Assembly: GCA_019915135.1 (NCBI GenBank)
Contig: JAHLMK010000011.1
Coordinates: 1,488,001 to 1,552,000, forward strand
DNA: 64,000 bases
Source of the DNA: Strobilurus pachycystidiatus
Lineage: Eukaryota; Basidiomycota; Agaricomycetes; Agaricales; Physalacriaceae
Reading direction: 5' to 3'
Part shown: positions 44,020-55,514 of the stretch, in pieces
Position numbering within the stretch: the stretch's first letter is position 1
Layout of the letters: each line of letters begins with the position of its first letter
Made by a program: the position numbers and the translations under genes
Notes under the pieces: model-generated
What the model saw: the letters and a program-made list of their open reading frames with translations, nothing else
What the model was told of the DNA's origin: nothing
Database searches by the model: none

Positions 44020-45436
44020 ATGGTCGCGGAACTCGATGCCAAGCTTGTCCGTCCTGTGAACGCAGATGGCTCTCCTTTATACCCAGATTACATGCGTAAG
44101 TAATGCGTCTGACTATGCGGGCAGAGTTCTGAAGTTGACTGAACAGCCTTCTATAATCCCCTCGAAAAGGTCGAGGACATCGGTGAATTCGAACATATCG
44201 ACCCAGGTCACCGCGCCGATCCAGCAAAGCCCAATCTTTACAAGACGGCAACCAAGTTCTGGGATATCAGGTCAGTCAGATTTGACGGCTTCATTGCTAC
44301 ACGCACGTCTGACTCCCCGAAAGTCCCCATGTTGGAACCGAAATTCTTGGCGTGCAGCTTTCCGAGCTTTCGTCAGAGGGTTTAGATGAACTTGCGTTAC
44401 TCGCCGCCGAGCGTGGATGCATTGTCTTCCGCGACCAGAAGTTTGCCGATATTGGATTTGAGGCGCAGAAGAAGATTGTTAGGTTGATAGCTCCCTTGAA
44501 TACTTGGGGCGTTGTCCTGATCATGTCATTTTTAGCCATTTCGGCCCTCTTCATATTCACGGTTGGGCGCCTCATCCCGCAAATGGACCCGCCGAGCATA
44601 TGATTATCTACGACCATAGAGAGTGAGCTCAAGTCTCGCTAAATCTGTACTTCTACTGATGGTTGATGTTATAGCGACCTTCGCGTTCGCAAATCCTGGG
44701 CGAGGCAATCACCCATTCAATTTCACACAGACCAGGTCAGTAATATATCATCACGTCTTCCATATCTCTAACTTGATTCCTAGTCCCCAGAACCACAAAC
44801 TCCGGGCACGAGTTTCTTGTGCATGCTCGAGTCCCCTTCCGGTGCCGGTGGCGACACCATCATGTCCAGCTCAGTTCGCGCCTATGAACGTCTCTCTCCC
44901 CGTTTCCGCAAGCGCCTCGACGGTCTCATGGCTATCCACTCCAACAACGATGGTGCCGCTGCCGAGCTCAAGAACAATGGAAGCGGTGCCGTCCTGCGTC
45001 GGCAAGTCCTCAGCACTGCACACCCCGTCGTCATTATCCATCCTGTGACCAAGAAGAAGGCGTTGTACGTGAATCCCGTCTACACCAAGGAGATCGTCGG
45101 TTTCGACCGCGAAGAGTCTGAATACGTATGCCACGTCCTTTCGTCGATACGCCTTGCAGTGCTGATTTACCTCTTTAGCTGCTCAAATTTCTGTTTGATC
45201 ACATCGTCCGCGGACAGGACTTTTCGTGTCGAGTGCGATACGAGGCTGGCACCGTCGTTGTCTGGGATCAGCGCATCACGAACCATTCGCAGACTTTGGA
45301 TTACACTGCTGGCGACCGCCGCCATGCGTTCCGCCTGACTCCTTTGGCCAACAAACCTATTCCCGCATTAATCGAAGAGAACGATGAGGAAGAGTGCTTG
45401 AAGGACGAGTTCCGGGCTCAGTTGAACCTCTGCTAG
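44020..45436 (+). CDS. TauD/TfdA-family Fe(II)/2-oxoglutarate dioxygenase
   Basis: Seven exons, 368 aa: 44020-44095, 44147-44270, 44324-44482, 44536-44622, 44675-44735, 44784-45125, 45179-45436. The iron-binding H-x-D is in IQFHTDQ and the distal His near HAFRLTP, where the Arg binds 2-oxoglutarate. Other family marks are GCIVFRDQKFADIG, HFGPLHIHG, GGDTIMSSSVRAYERLSP, ALYVNPVYTKEIVGF and GTVVVWDQRITNHSQTLDY. Homologues include sulfonate/taurine dioxygenases (Jlp1) and fungal xanthine dioxygenase; sequence alone does not decide. The start at 44020 places VAELDAKLVRP at the N-terminus, as in relatives. Confidence 0.9.
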
Positions 45437-46915
45437 ACGAAGAGCATGAGTTGTATAGACGCTCTTGTACTCATGAACAAAGTATCTATACCTTCATGAT
45501 CTTGAGATCCTGAACAGATCTAAGAGGTTTCGCCATGCAAGGGTAAAGGCCATACGTCAATTATGTAATGCGGCGACCAGACACAATATAGATCATGACA
45601 AGTGAGCGACAGGTGTCTCGGTTTGGTCGCTCCATTGGTACTCAGGTTAATACTTAACATGTACGGATAATTTCCCAAAGCAAAGCAAGGTGCGAATCAG
45701 ATGCGAATGTAGCAAATCTTAGACGGCCAGGAAACTCGCGGCAGGGTCGCCAAAAACAGCGCAGATGGTGGCATGTTCTCAAAAATGTGATTCTGGGAAC
45801 AAGAAGCTAAGTGGTTCGTTACAGCGTGAAGCCTTACCGGAGCGCGAAAGTACGAGCTGAAGGCGGAATTGTCAATTCCGGGGGCGACAAGGATGAGATC
45901 ATCTAGACCGTCTGTCGGACCAAGCTATCGCAGCGACTGTTGGCAGCCACGCGATCAGTGACTCTGAGGTGGGGGATGGGAGTCCATATGCGACTCGCGA
46001 GGTACTTATACAGACCAAAGGACAAAGATAACAACACACGAAGACATAACAGTCGTAGCCGATCGTCTGTTTCCGCAGAGCTCAGACTAGAACCTTGCTA
46101 TTGCAAGATATAAGCCGGAGGGCGGTCAAAGATAGCGCCAGAGCAGAAGTACACGAACGAACAGAGAATGGTTTACGAGAGTAGAACAAAAGAACCGCAA
46201 TAGTTATACTGTATGAGAGTCTGAGTGACGAAGAAAATGGAACTTGAGGTATGTTTGGAAATGACGAGGGTTGGAGAGCAGTCCATAGTGTGATGCACAG
46301 ACTGTTGTGGCAAAGCGAGGCAGCTTGCCAATGTTGCCCGTTCAGGATGCCCGTCGATCCGAACTCCGCTTTGTTCTCGCCCATGACGACGCTCGTCGCC
46401 CGACATGCCACGACCATGTCACGCCAACTACGACTGCACGCAGGCGCCAAATGTTTATGAACTGGATATCCGAGTGGTGAAGATGCGACAGCCTGCTCGC
46501 TATCTTCAGGCCAGCACAGCATGTTCATGTTGGGATGTGATAATCGGAGGAAATCTTGTCCGCCTCACGGCAACAGCGAGGCGCGTTACGTCCTAATCTA
46601 CTCTGTGTGCCATATTCACGTCTATCCCAGGTCCAAAGCGAAACAGGGTCTGGACTCGTGGGCTCTAAACGCATCTATGTGGATCATGCTGGCGATTGAC
46701 TTGCGACGATGTTGCGGTGCGGCGTATGTCGAAAACGTGTTCAGCTTCATTTACGGTCATCCAGGTCTTATCCAGCACGCTGCGGTCGCCTCGATGTCAC
46801 CGCCAGGCAAACCTTGCATCCGCGATATTAAAGCTGCTGCCAAACGTGGACCCTTCGCTTGCCTTCATTCCATTCATTCTACTTCGTTCAGTCCCGCTCT
46901 CACTGGTGAAGCGCG
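45437..46915. other. 1.5-kb gap; one doubtful ORF
   Basis: A minus-strand frame of 148 codons with ATG (46528 to 46082) reads MNMLCWPEDSEQAV and later hydrophobic stretches. No motif, no homology recalled, and no intron evidence. It might be a lineage-specific gene or chance. The remainder carries only short frames. The right part should hold the leader of the WW-domain gene. Confidence 0.3.
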
Positions 46916-49900
46916 ATGAGTACTCCAAAGTCCTTCCGCGCCCGTATGGGCAACGCAGTGCGCAGGACTTCCTCCATCCTCTCCATTACTCGCCCGACCA
47001 CTCCCTCAATCCACTCCGACTCCGGGTCGGTCAAGCACCTTGACGCTCCATCGCAGCTCGTCACTCAGTCGTCTCTTCCTCCGGAGGAACACCATACTCC
47101 CAGCCCTATCGCAGAGTCCCCAGCCCGAGAAGCCGCTGAGACAGTCCCTGCCGTTTCAGCAGGTCCTTCTCGTCTTTCACAGGCGATCGTTCACGATGAA
47201 CCAGAGGACATGCATTCGGATGAAGGCCGCCCACCTTCCGTCGCGCGGGAGGCCGCCGTCATCGAGGAGGCTCCGGTCGTCCAGGACATTCCTAAGGATG
47301 AAGACGATGTTTCACACCTCGTCGAGGCGCCTCCTGCTGCGATCGAAGCCGTGGCGGAACCCACGCCAGCTTACGTCGAAGAAGCGCCAGCTCTTTCTCA
47401 AGTAGATGAGACCGTCAGCCAGTCTGAGGCAGACAAGGTCCCCGTCACCACCACAGAGGACGCTGCTCCCAGCACTCATGCTGCCGAAGCTGCTTCCACC
47501 GCTCCCACAACCGCAGAGACCGCCTCTATCCCAGACGACAACTCTATCGTGGCCCCTCCCCCTCCTCCCGCCGCTGAGCGCATGGAAGGCGTCACGTCTT
47601 ACTTTGAAGTGCAGCCTAACTCGTCCGCCAACGCCGAGTTTGTTTCACCCGAAGTAGAGGAATATCTATCTTCTCAAACTACAGCCAGAGCCGACTCGCC
47701 TCCCTCCGAGTCGCAGACATTCTCTGCCATGCCTGTCCCCTTCGACGAGCCTGAGTCTTCTCGAATCTCAATGCCGTCTTACGACGTCGGCCCGACAGAC
47801 TCGGTCTGGGGCGCGCCGAGCCATCGGTCCACCGTGGAGGACGACCATGACGAGTTGGACGATAATGTTGAATTTGGATACAAGGGTGATAGTGTCAATG
47901 GCGATGCGAAAGCTCTTCCTGTCCAGTTCGTTTTGCCTTCTTAGTGTTTTACGTTTGCCTGACATTGCCTAGGTTGCCTGAGCGCAGTGACGATCTTGAA
48001 GATCCATTCGCTGATCCAATCCAGTCGATTACCATCGACCCATCGGAAATAGACAACGTTCTCAGAGCAATGCCCATGCCGATGCCTGAGTATGTCTGCG
48101 TTGATATATCTCTTGCTCCACTTACTGATTTCTCATCACTCGTAGGCCTGAGATTCGCGAAGAAGTTCCCGTACAAAGCGAGGACAATGTCTTCCGAGCG
48201 CTGCCTGTTTCAATGCCTGAGTGCGTATATACTCATGTTCTGGGATGGTTTGTTTTTGACCTACAATCACAGACCGCATACTAGCACTCGCGAACAAATA
48301 GTGCAAGAGGAGCCGCCTGTGGTCGTCATGCCATTCCCTCAGATGCAAGATGTCATCGCTCAGCGGTACGAATCATTGGTATTATCCATTTCACATCTGA
48401 CAATCCACCTTATCAGATCCATCCGTACTAATGCATCTGTCCGAAGCTGGGCTCTAGGACCTCAGGACACTGAGTGTGTACGCTCTTGACACACCTCTCA
48501 TCTGTACTGATGCGCTTTTCATAGCGAAACTCGACCTCTCCTGCCCAAAGGCTCGCTTGCTGTCCCTGCAAACGGGAACGGAACTGGCTCTTACCTCGAC
48601 ACCCCACGCCAACACAACACTCGCGTGGCCACCTCCCCCATCTCGCCTGAAGTGGTACCCGCACCACATCTCCACGAGCTCGGATGGCTCGAATACCTTC
48701 TTCCAGATGCGACTTTCTACTACGTCCATCCTACTCTTCGTGTCACCACCGACATCGACTTACGCAATGCCAAGAAGCTCTCTGTCGTTTCCGGCTACTT
48801 TGAGCACTACAAGGACGGCGCACCCATTGGACTCGAGCTGTGGTTGTGCGAGAAGAAGGGCAAAGGCAAGAAGAGGGATCTGGCGTTGGAGGAGTGGTGG
48901 GTTGATCATGGGAAGAGAAGGGTATCGAATGAGCGACCGGGGGAGCCGAGGGTGATGGTGAAGGGCGCGGATGATGGTGAGTCCAACTCTCCATTTGGGA
49001 GCATTTGCTGATATGGGCCGTCGAAGCTATGGACATGGAGTATCGGTATTGGTGCTTCATGGAGTCTCATCCTGCGCACGAGTCGATACCGGCGCAGGTT
49101 AGGGCGGAAGCGATGGATGTGTTGACGTGGGCTTGGACTGGTACGTTCTATTGTCGTTCTGTGATCACCTGAGACAGTTCTGATTGCGAGTAGAACGTCT
49201 GTTGCCTTCGCAGAGGACCGTGCCAGCTCCATTCTCTCAAGATGAATGCCAAGAGCTCATGTCGCTGCTTCGTTCATTCTCTAGTGGTGGTGAGTCTTTA
49301 TACGCAGCAAAGTCCTTTTCCGATTCGACCGCCCTTTCAGACAACCATGGCATGCAAGATGTTATTCAAACTCGCGTCATTGCGCGGATCCTTCTGCGAG
49401 TGGGTACGTCGACTACATCAGTTATCGTCATTCGACCATCTAAAAGATTTGCCAGTGCAATGGCGTCAAATGAATTTCCGTCCTAACAAGCCTCTGCCCA
49501 AAATCTCGTCAAATGCTCCCCCGATACCTGCCCGCCGACACCCAGTGCGCAAAGTGATTGTCGACTTCTTCATTTCTTGTCTTTGCCTCGGGATCCCGTA
49601 CCTCTTCTACACCCGATCTCATTTCCATCGGTCAGACGAGGAAGCTGGTTTCCGTAGTGCTGGGCCGATGCTCATCATCGGAGCCTGCACCTGCCTTGTG
49701 GTAAGTCCTTTGTCTGCTATGATGTTGTGTCATGCCCTTAGCATTTGCACAAGGCGGCTATCGTTTTGAGTGCATCGGTGACGTTCCTTTCCTTGCCAGG
49801 GCTGGATAATGTCGCGCGCGTTGCGGGGCTCATCGCTGTCCTCTTTTCTACCTTTTCTATGGCGTCCACGCTTGTCGCCCTATTCAAGTACAAGGCAGAC

Positions 49901-50225
49901 GCGGAGAGGGCTGTATCTGCTGTAGGAGGGGAGGGGATGATGATGATCTCGGTACGCTTGTTCTGCTCCTCCGGTTGACTGTGTACCAATCGTCATGTAG
50001 CAGCGTCGACATGTCGTGTTCTCGCTCCCGCTTGTTTTCCTTTCGTATGCTATTATCGGGTTCATCGCTGGTCTTGTTCTGTATTCGTTCCGTGGCGTTA
50101 CGACAACGAACACTGCACTCCTCGAGCGTCGGTTCCAGGAGTACACCAGCTGGACGGTTGTGGGTGTTCTTGGGGGCTTACTGGGTGTCTTGACGACATC
50201 AGTTGTGTTGTGTCTGAAACGTTGA
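46916..50225 (+). CDS. WW-domain, multi-spanning membrane protein
   Basis: About twelve exons. Exon 1 runs from 46916 to about 47853. The others are 47973-48089, 48146-48220, 48274-48365, 48417-48473, 48525-48976, 49027-49140, 49194-49289, 49341-49403, 49456-49700, 49742-49951 and 50001-50225. The first 310 residues are Ala/Glu/Pro-rich and disordered. A WW-like module follows (LGWLEYLLPDATFYYVHP, two Trp/Tyr-Tyr/Pro), then a helical part (WWVDHGKRR ... WCFMESHP) and four to five C-terminal membrane helices (FISCLCLGIPYLFY, MLIIGACTCLV, AGLIAVLFSTFSMASTLVALF, PLVFLSYAIIGFIAGLVLY, VGVLGGLLGVLTTSVVLCL). A mushroom family of unknown function. The exon 1/2 junction is uncertain: the frame fits only with a weak GTTGGA donor, while the acidic tail reads on to TAG 47944. 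Confidence 0.75.
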
Positions 50226-50779
50226 TGAGTTTTTTTCGCTTGTATGCTATTTATTCTTTCTCTTTCCTTGTGTATGTCAATACCATGTCACGCTCTGCAT
50301 GCTTCCATTTTCTCTCAATGCACGTTTCATTTTGATGACACTTTAGAGACTACAGTATCTTCCGTTGACACGGCTTTTGGGGCTTTCATTGTCTCAGATG
50401 AGTCACCGCCTCTACAGTATTTCTGCGAGGATTCAGACAATTACCTTACTCCTAATTTGGGGACATAAGGCTGTGGCCAAAAAGTCCTTCACTGGCAATG
50501 CAGTTTCAGGTCGAGGATAGGTCCCAAAGGGTCCGAGTCGCCATTCGACCTCTTGAGTGCTTTCTTGTCTTCGTACTGTATCCGTCGATCGTAGAGTCCG
50601 GGGCTGGTGATCTAGCATATGGCGCTTTTGAATTCTCAGTCCGGCTTGGCATCAGGACAGTGTATGGGCTTTTACCGACGTTGATGCGTCTTTCGGTCTT
50701 TCGAACCGTGGAGCTGCCGTGGAGGAACCGCATTTCGGTCACTCGAGACCGTCGAGGGACCGAGCTTCATCAGGAAGTT
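50226..50779. other. Gap right of the WW-domain gene
   Basis: 3' region of the WW gene and sequence without a supported frame. The 111-codon plus-strand frame at 50498-50833 has no motif and runs into the repeat element. Confidence 0.35.
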
Positions 50780-52067
50780 CGGAGGCGTGTAAACCGGCAT
50801 AATCGGCATAATCGTATAAAACGGTGTAATTGAGGCCCAAAAATTACACGCTTTACACCGATCACACTAAAGTAATGACCAAAACACTGATTACACCTTT
50901 AAAATTACACCATTACACTTTATGTCAGCTCGTAGAAATAAATCTGGCTGGAAGTTGATTATGGTGTCTGGAATGCACATGTGGTTGAGGAACACAGTTC
51001 TGATTGCATTAGCAACACCTGTGGCAGCGAGTGGCTCCGTAGCAGCGAGCGGATTTGCGCGGGCACGGGTGGGGCTTGCAAAAAATGACAAGTCCAAAAA
51101 GGACCAAGGTGCACGAAAGTGATCGCTACCACGTGTATGACTTTGCCTTTCAAACTCCGCCCTGATTATTTTCTGTTCCTTCCCTCATCATCGCTGCAAG
51201 GCGCCCTGCCTTCACTACGCTGGCAATCACACCCATCACACGCATGGCGGACGAGGACAACGGGCGATAATCTGGATGAGACTCTCACGGACGCGGACCG
51301 GACGAGAACGAGAACCAAGACAAGGACGAGGACGAGAACCAAGACAAGGACGAGGACGAGGACCCCGATGAGGACGATTACAGACGAGGAGCTACGCCCA
51401 GCTATGGACGAGGACGTACACCCTGCCGCGGACGAGGACGAAACCCCCGACGTGGGCGAGGCTGAATTTTGCCTTGGATGGGGACCGTCGGGAACGACTC
51501 ACTTGGGGTAAGATCTCTGACGTTGACCGCGGACTGCTCACAAGACCATTTTCAGGCTGCCCCATCTCAAGAGCTCGTCTCACGTCGGATGCACTTTGAC
51601 AGCAGGCACTTGTGCAGATGGATAATGGGTCAATTCCGAAGACTTGGTGTGTTCCAGTTACTTTCCATCGGTGCAATCTCCTCTGACTCACTTACTTAGA
51701 TGATCGATCTCACAACACCCTCCATCCAGCAAGCTACTTACGGTTGCCGCCACCGACACTCGCTTGATGCGCAATCGCCTGCGCGGCACTCGTTCCACGG
51801 CCCCCAGTCATCCGTCTCCGTTGTAGATATATAGTTACATTGCGTGTTTTCTCGTACCAATGCAATCACAACGTTCTCAATATCAAAAAACCGTACCAAT
51901 GACTGGCATAATCTGGCGTGTAATATCGGTGTAAACAGGTGTAATCCGGGCCCAGTCCAAATTACACTCTTGCCTCGAAAATACGTATGTACCTTCTGAG
52001 ATTACACCTTCCCAAAAAGGTGTAATCGGTGTAATTGGCGTAGGTTTACACCGATTACACGCCTCCG
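50780..52067. mobile_element. GGTGTAAT-type inverted-repeat element, 1.29 kb
   Basis: The ends are inverted copies of CGGAGGCGTGTAA (50780-50792 and 52055-52067). Inside each end, GGTGTAAT/ATTACACC motifs recur many times in both orientations (50790-50925 and 51900-52060). The two ends also share GGCATAATC and a GAGGCCC / GGGCCC block next to GTGTAATT. No transposase is visible. The core carries an acidic/RGG minisatellite. It looks like a non-autonomous transposon of an agaricomycete type. No clear target-site duplication could be fixed by eye. Confidence 0.6.
51296..51465 (+). repeat. GACGAG minisatellite encoding Asp/Glu repeats then an RGG-like tail
   Basis: Imperfect copies of (GACGAGAACCAAGACAAG) and (GACGAG)n. 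In one frame this reads as Asp/Glu/Asn/Gln repeats followed by an Arg-Gly-rich end (YGRGRTP, RGRGRNP, RRGRG) and a stop at 51463-51465. The same frame has an upstream ATG at 51244 but is cut by TAA and TGA between. It is therefore probably the remnant of an acidic RGG protein gene captured in the element. Confidence 0.5.
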
Positions 52068-52089
52068 GACTTGCTGATGTTGCCAATGG

Positions 52090-52097
52090 TATAAAAA
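52090..52097 (+). promoter_or_regulatory. TATA box of the Kre9-like gene
   Basis: TATAAAAA, 57 bp before the start codon and just outside the right end of the inverted-repeat element. Confidence 0.55.
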
Positions 52098-52153
52098 GAC
52101 AGTATCAACGACCTCGTTCCCGTATTTCAGTGGGAACTAGCGTGAGTTCGAAT

Positions 52154-52602
52154 ATGAAAACCTTCAGGTATGTATCTGTATAAAGCTCTGGGACTAGTCA
52201 TCAGGCTGAGTTGGTCCTTTAGTATCCTCACCCTCCTTGCGAGCGCCACGGCCACATTCGGACTGACGCTGTCCGTCCCCAGCCCTGCCACCTCCGGCGC
52301 GCTCAGTACCATTACCTGGGTGAATGGAGCAAGTGACTACACGCCATGGAGCATTTTCTTGATGAACGCGAGCGAGACAGCCTTTGGTCTGAAAGGTATC
52401 TTGGCGAAAAACGTCGATCCCTCTCCAGGAAGCATTGTAGTCACCCTCCCGACACTGCCGGACACAGGTTATCAGTACATATTGAAGGGGGTTCGCTCCG
52501 AGTAAGTTTCTTGTGCGGTGTTGGAACAATCTAACCATTGTACGTAGCAACGTCGACTGGGCAGTGGGTTGGAGCCCGATTTTCAATATCACTCAGACAT
52601 GA
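52154..52602 (+). CDS. Small secreted Kre9/Knh1-N-terminal-like protein
   Basis: Exons 52154-52167, 52223-52501 and 52548-52602; 115 aa. A cleavable signal peptide is formed across the first intron (MKTF|SILTLLASATATFG). One immunoglobulin-like beta domain follows, with the agaricomycete pattern LSVPSPATSGALSTITW, NVDPSPGSIVVTLP, GYQYILKG, VGWSPIFNIT. This matches the N-terminal domain of Kre9/Knh1-like Ser-Thr-rich cell-surface proteins, but there is no Ser-rich stalk and no GPI signal, so it is probably free in wall or medium. Many paralogues are usual in mushrooms. The promoter touches the inverted-repeat element. Confidence 0.85.
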
Positions 52603-52764
52603 CTTTGTTGTTGACGATACACATTTTATTCATTGACTGGAAGTAGCGTCAAGAGGAGGACGAGGGGCGTAAAACAACAGTCTGAGACGCCTAGGAATCT
52701 GACGAGCTTGCCAGCGCAATACTAAGTACTAAGTGCAACACGGATACGAACAATCGCGCACATG

Positions 52765-53043
52765 CTAACGGAGGACGTATCTTCCCCGCGAGGAGGCTGA
52801 ACACCTTCGCGTAACGAACTTGTCTGGGAACACAGGCCTCCTCTCAGAACTGTTGATTCAAGTGAAAAAGAGATCGATGTGTAGCCCGGCGGAGAGAACC
52901 ATGTTGAGCTCATACCAAGAATCCATAGCCTTTGTGCCCATCTGCACGGGGTCTGTCGCTACCAACATCCGAGAATCAACAAAATACAAACAACATCCTC
53001 TCCTGACGGGGAGGCGCGGGTCGATGCGGACGGGGGCGCTCAT
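52765..53043 (-). CDS. Doubtful small ORF
   Basis: ATG at 53043 opens SAPVRIDPRLPVRRG and VATDPVQMGTKAMDS, with a possible intron (GTATGA...CAACAG) leading to a short basic end at TAG 52765. About 70 aa, no family recognised. It may be a non-coding leader or a lineage-specific small protein. The rest of 52603-53210 holds nothing convincing. Confidence 0.25.
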
Positions 53044-53210
53044 GTACTCGAGTATGCCAGTACGGGAATTCCGCTGGTGAGCGAGCGAATGAGATGAAGT
53101 CGTTTTGGGTGTTTTATATGTCGTACAGGGGAATGATTGCTACTATATTTATCTGGGATTGTCTTGTCAGAGACGAGGAAAAAAGGAAAGGGAATAAGGA
53201 CTTACGAAAT

Positions 53211-53687
53211 CTACAATCTCTTCTTAAGCTTTGAGCCACTCATTCCCAGCCCAAGTAGAAAGGCTATCCTCAGACTGGCTCCCAGATAGACAAACCCAAC
53301 GCTCCCCCAACACATTGCATTCCACTCCCAAACCTTCCAAAAGACGTCACCGCCTAACGGCGCCATTGTCGCCAGGTGTCCAAAGTCGGCCACAAGCAGC
53401 ACAAAGAGTAGTCTACGCCACGTCGTCAATGATGCGGCAGAAGACAGAACTAGATGCTCGTTGAGAGCAAAGAGGACGTAGAGGTTGGATAGCTGAGCGA
53501 GTGCCATGTTTGTCTGCTTCGTGGTTGCCACAATGGGCTTTACAGCGGAGGCGAGGGAGAGGTCTCGCAGGTAGTCAGCTGGTTGGAGGGCGGCATAATA
53601 TGCACCTGCCAGCGCGGATATGGGCTCGAGGTAGAGAAAGAAGAGCTGGTATGGGAAGAACGGGATCGAGGATGTCAGGGTTGGCAT
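53211..53687 (-). CDS. DUF7704-type small membrane protein
   Basis: A single exon of 158 aa. Four hydrophobic helices (FPYQLFFLYLEPISALAGAY, NMALAQLSNLYVLFALNEHLVL, LLFVLLVADFGHLATMAPLG, WGSVGFVYLGASLRIAFLLGLG) and the conserved EPISALAGAYYA motif and VADFGHL. A common fungal membrane family of unknown function. The basic C-terminus is KLKKRL. The start is the only ATG before the first helix. Confidence 0.8.
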   Translation of the reverse strand: MPTLTSSIPFFPYQLFFLYLEPISALAGAYYAALQPADYLRDLSLASAVKPIVATTKQTNMALAQLSNLYVLFALNEHLVLSSAASLTTWRRLLFVLLVADFGHLATMAPLGGDVFWKVWEWNAMCWGSVGFVYLGASLRIAFLLGLGMSGSKLKKRL

Positions 53688-54184
53688 TTTTTTCGCTGAC
53701 TAAACCCGGGCACCGCGAAGCGTGTTCACTAACAGTGAGCAGTGGTACACAATTGTCTTGACCGGTGTTCCTGAAGGGACCGACCGTGAATGCTAGCCTA
53801 TCCTTCGGTGGTTCGGGTTCAAGTTGTGTCTATATCTTACGCTGCGTCCGGCGATCCTTTGGGTCCGTGCCGTGTAAGTATCAGTGATTGATTGATTGAT
53901 TAAGTTTGCGCAAGGCGCCGCAAGCCTACACACCCACCGCCCGGCCTCCGCCCGGTCTACGCTTGCTAAGTAACGTCTCGATAATGACCAGGAATTACGG
54001 ACATTCGCAGTTATTTACTTACTGTCAGCGAGAGACTAGGCTAAGCATATCCCGACCTCGCTGACAAGTTCACAGCGTATCAGTAAGCTGATTTACCCAC
54101 TGATTCAGCGCTGCATTGTGGATACAACATACAAAAGGTCTCCTGCCTCGCTGTTGTCTCTTCATTCATCCAAAAGTCCACCAG
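53688..54184. other. Gap between DUF7704 and OYE genes
   Basis: No gene seen. A (TTGA)n run at 53887-53901 and direct repeats of GCCCGGCCTC/CGCCCGGTCT near 53940 are the only features. It should contain both divergent promoters. Confidence 0.4.
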
Positions 54185-55514
54185 ATGTCTACCTCACTCA
54201 AACTTTTCGAGCCCTTCAAAGTCGGCAATGTCGAGACGCAGCACCGTGTTGTCATGGCTCCACTCACGCGCCTCAAAGCCACCGAGAAGACTCACGTTCC
54301 TCATGCTGAGCTCGTGAAGGAGTATTACGTTCAGCGTGCCAGTACACCTGGAACGTTGATTATCGGCGAGGCTACTCTCATTGCCCGAAAAGCTGGGACA
54401 TATCCCAACGCTCCTGGAATTTGGTCCCAAGAACAGATAGACGCGTGGAAAATTGTGGGTTTCTTCTCGCTCTGTCATGTATATTGAACTTGATCCGAGT
54501 CGACGTACCATTCTAGGTCACCAACGCCATCCATGCCAAGGAGAGCTTTGTTTTTGCCCAGCTTTGGGCGTTCGGGCGTGCGTCGGATTACAATGCTGCG
54601 CGTGCCGAGGATCCCTCCTTCGAGTATGTCGCTCCGTCTGCCATCAGGCTGACAGGGAGGGACGAGACACCTCGAGCTCTGACTGTCGAAGAGATTCAAG
54701 AACATGTGCAGTTGTATGCCACGGCGGCGACCAATGCTATCAAGGCGGGATTTGACGGTACGCGGATTCTCCCCTTGTTCGGTTGAGAAAAGTGTCCTGA
54801 GGCTTTCATCCCAAGGTGTCGAAATTCATGGCGCCAACGGTTATATTGTCAACCAATTCCTGGAGGAAGTCAGTAACACTCGGACTGATCAGTATGGTGG
54901 CAATGTTGAAAACCGCACACGTTTCGCCCTGGAAGTTCTTGACGCAGTTGTGAAAGCTGTCGGAGCCAAGCAGAGTGCTATCCGCTTCAGTCCATGGGGA
55001 GAAACTCAAGGTCTGTCCAGCCCATCACCTGCGGCCTTTCCGATCCTTACTAGCGCTTAGATATGGGTATGAAAGACCCCAAGCCTACCTACACGTATCT
55101 CGTCCAAGAGATCAAGAAAAGGCATCCAGATTTGGCATATATTCACCTCGTGGAACCTCGTGTTGACGGCACATCCACGCGCGAGACGTTCCCGGAAGAA
55201 TGGTCTAACGACTTCATTCGAGAAATTTGGGCGCCAAGGCCGGTGGTGTCTGCTGGCGGGTATACGAGAGCAACGGCGATTGAGGCAGCAGAGAAGAAGG
55301 GAGATCTCGTCGCGTTTGGAAGGCACTTCATTGCGAATGTGAGTTGCTTTTCGGGGGGACATTTTGTCTGACACTGACCGTTGTCCTCTAGCCCGACCTG
55401 GTGCATCGGCTGAAGAGTGATACGCCACTCAACGCACACGACAGAAGTGATTTCTATCTCCCGGGCCAAGTGAGTCGTGGGTACACCGATTATCCGTTTG
55501 CAAAGAGCAACTAG
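54185..55514 (+). CDS. NADH:flavin oxidoreductase (Old Yellow Enzyme family)
   Basis: Exons 54185-54454, 54517-54757, 54816-55010, 55061-55338 and 55392-55514; 368 aa. FMN-binding TIM barrel: LFEPFKVGNVETQHRVVMAPLTR at the N-terminus, TLIIGEATLIA, WSQEQIDAW, FAQLWAFGR, and the substrate-activating His/Asn pair in EIHGANGYIVNQFL, then NTRTDQYGGNVENRTRF. The C-terminus has the phosphate-binding SAGGYTRATA and VAFGRHFIANPDL. It reduces activated C=C bonds with NAD(P)H. Agaricomycetes have several such ene-reductases for stress or secondary metabolism; the substrate is unknown. Confidence 0.95.

Noticed and set aside
43956..44099. Mitochondrial-type start (AATQSISRRHSLIRTLL) for the dioxygenase
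   Set aside because: The frame does not connect to the enzyme exon; the ATG at 44020 does and gives the expected N-terminus.
53885..53902. Possible regulatory site at the TTGA run
   Set aside because: A simple TGAT/TTGA microsatellite; nothing ties it to regulation.
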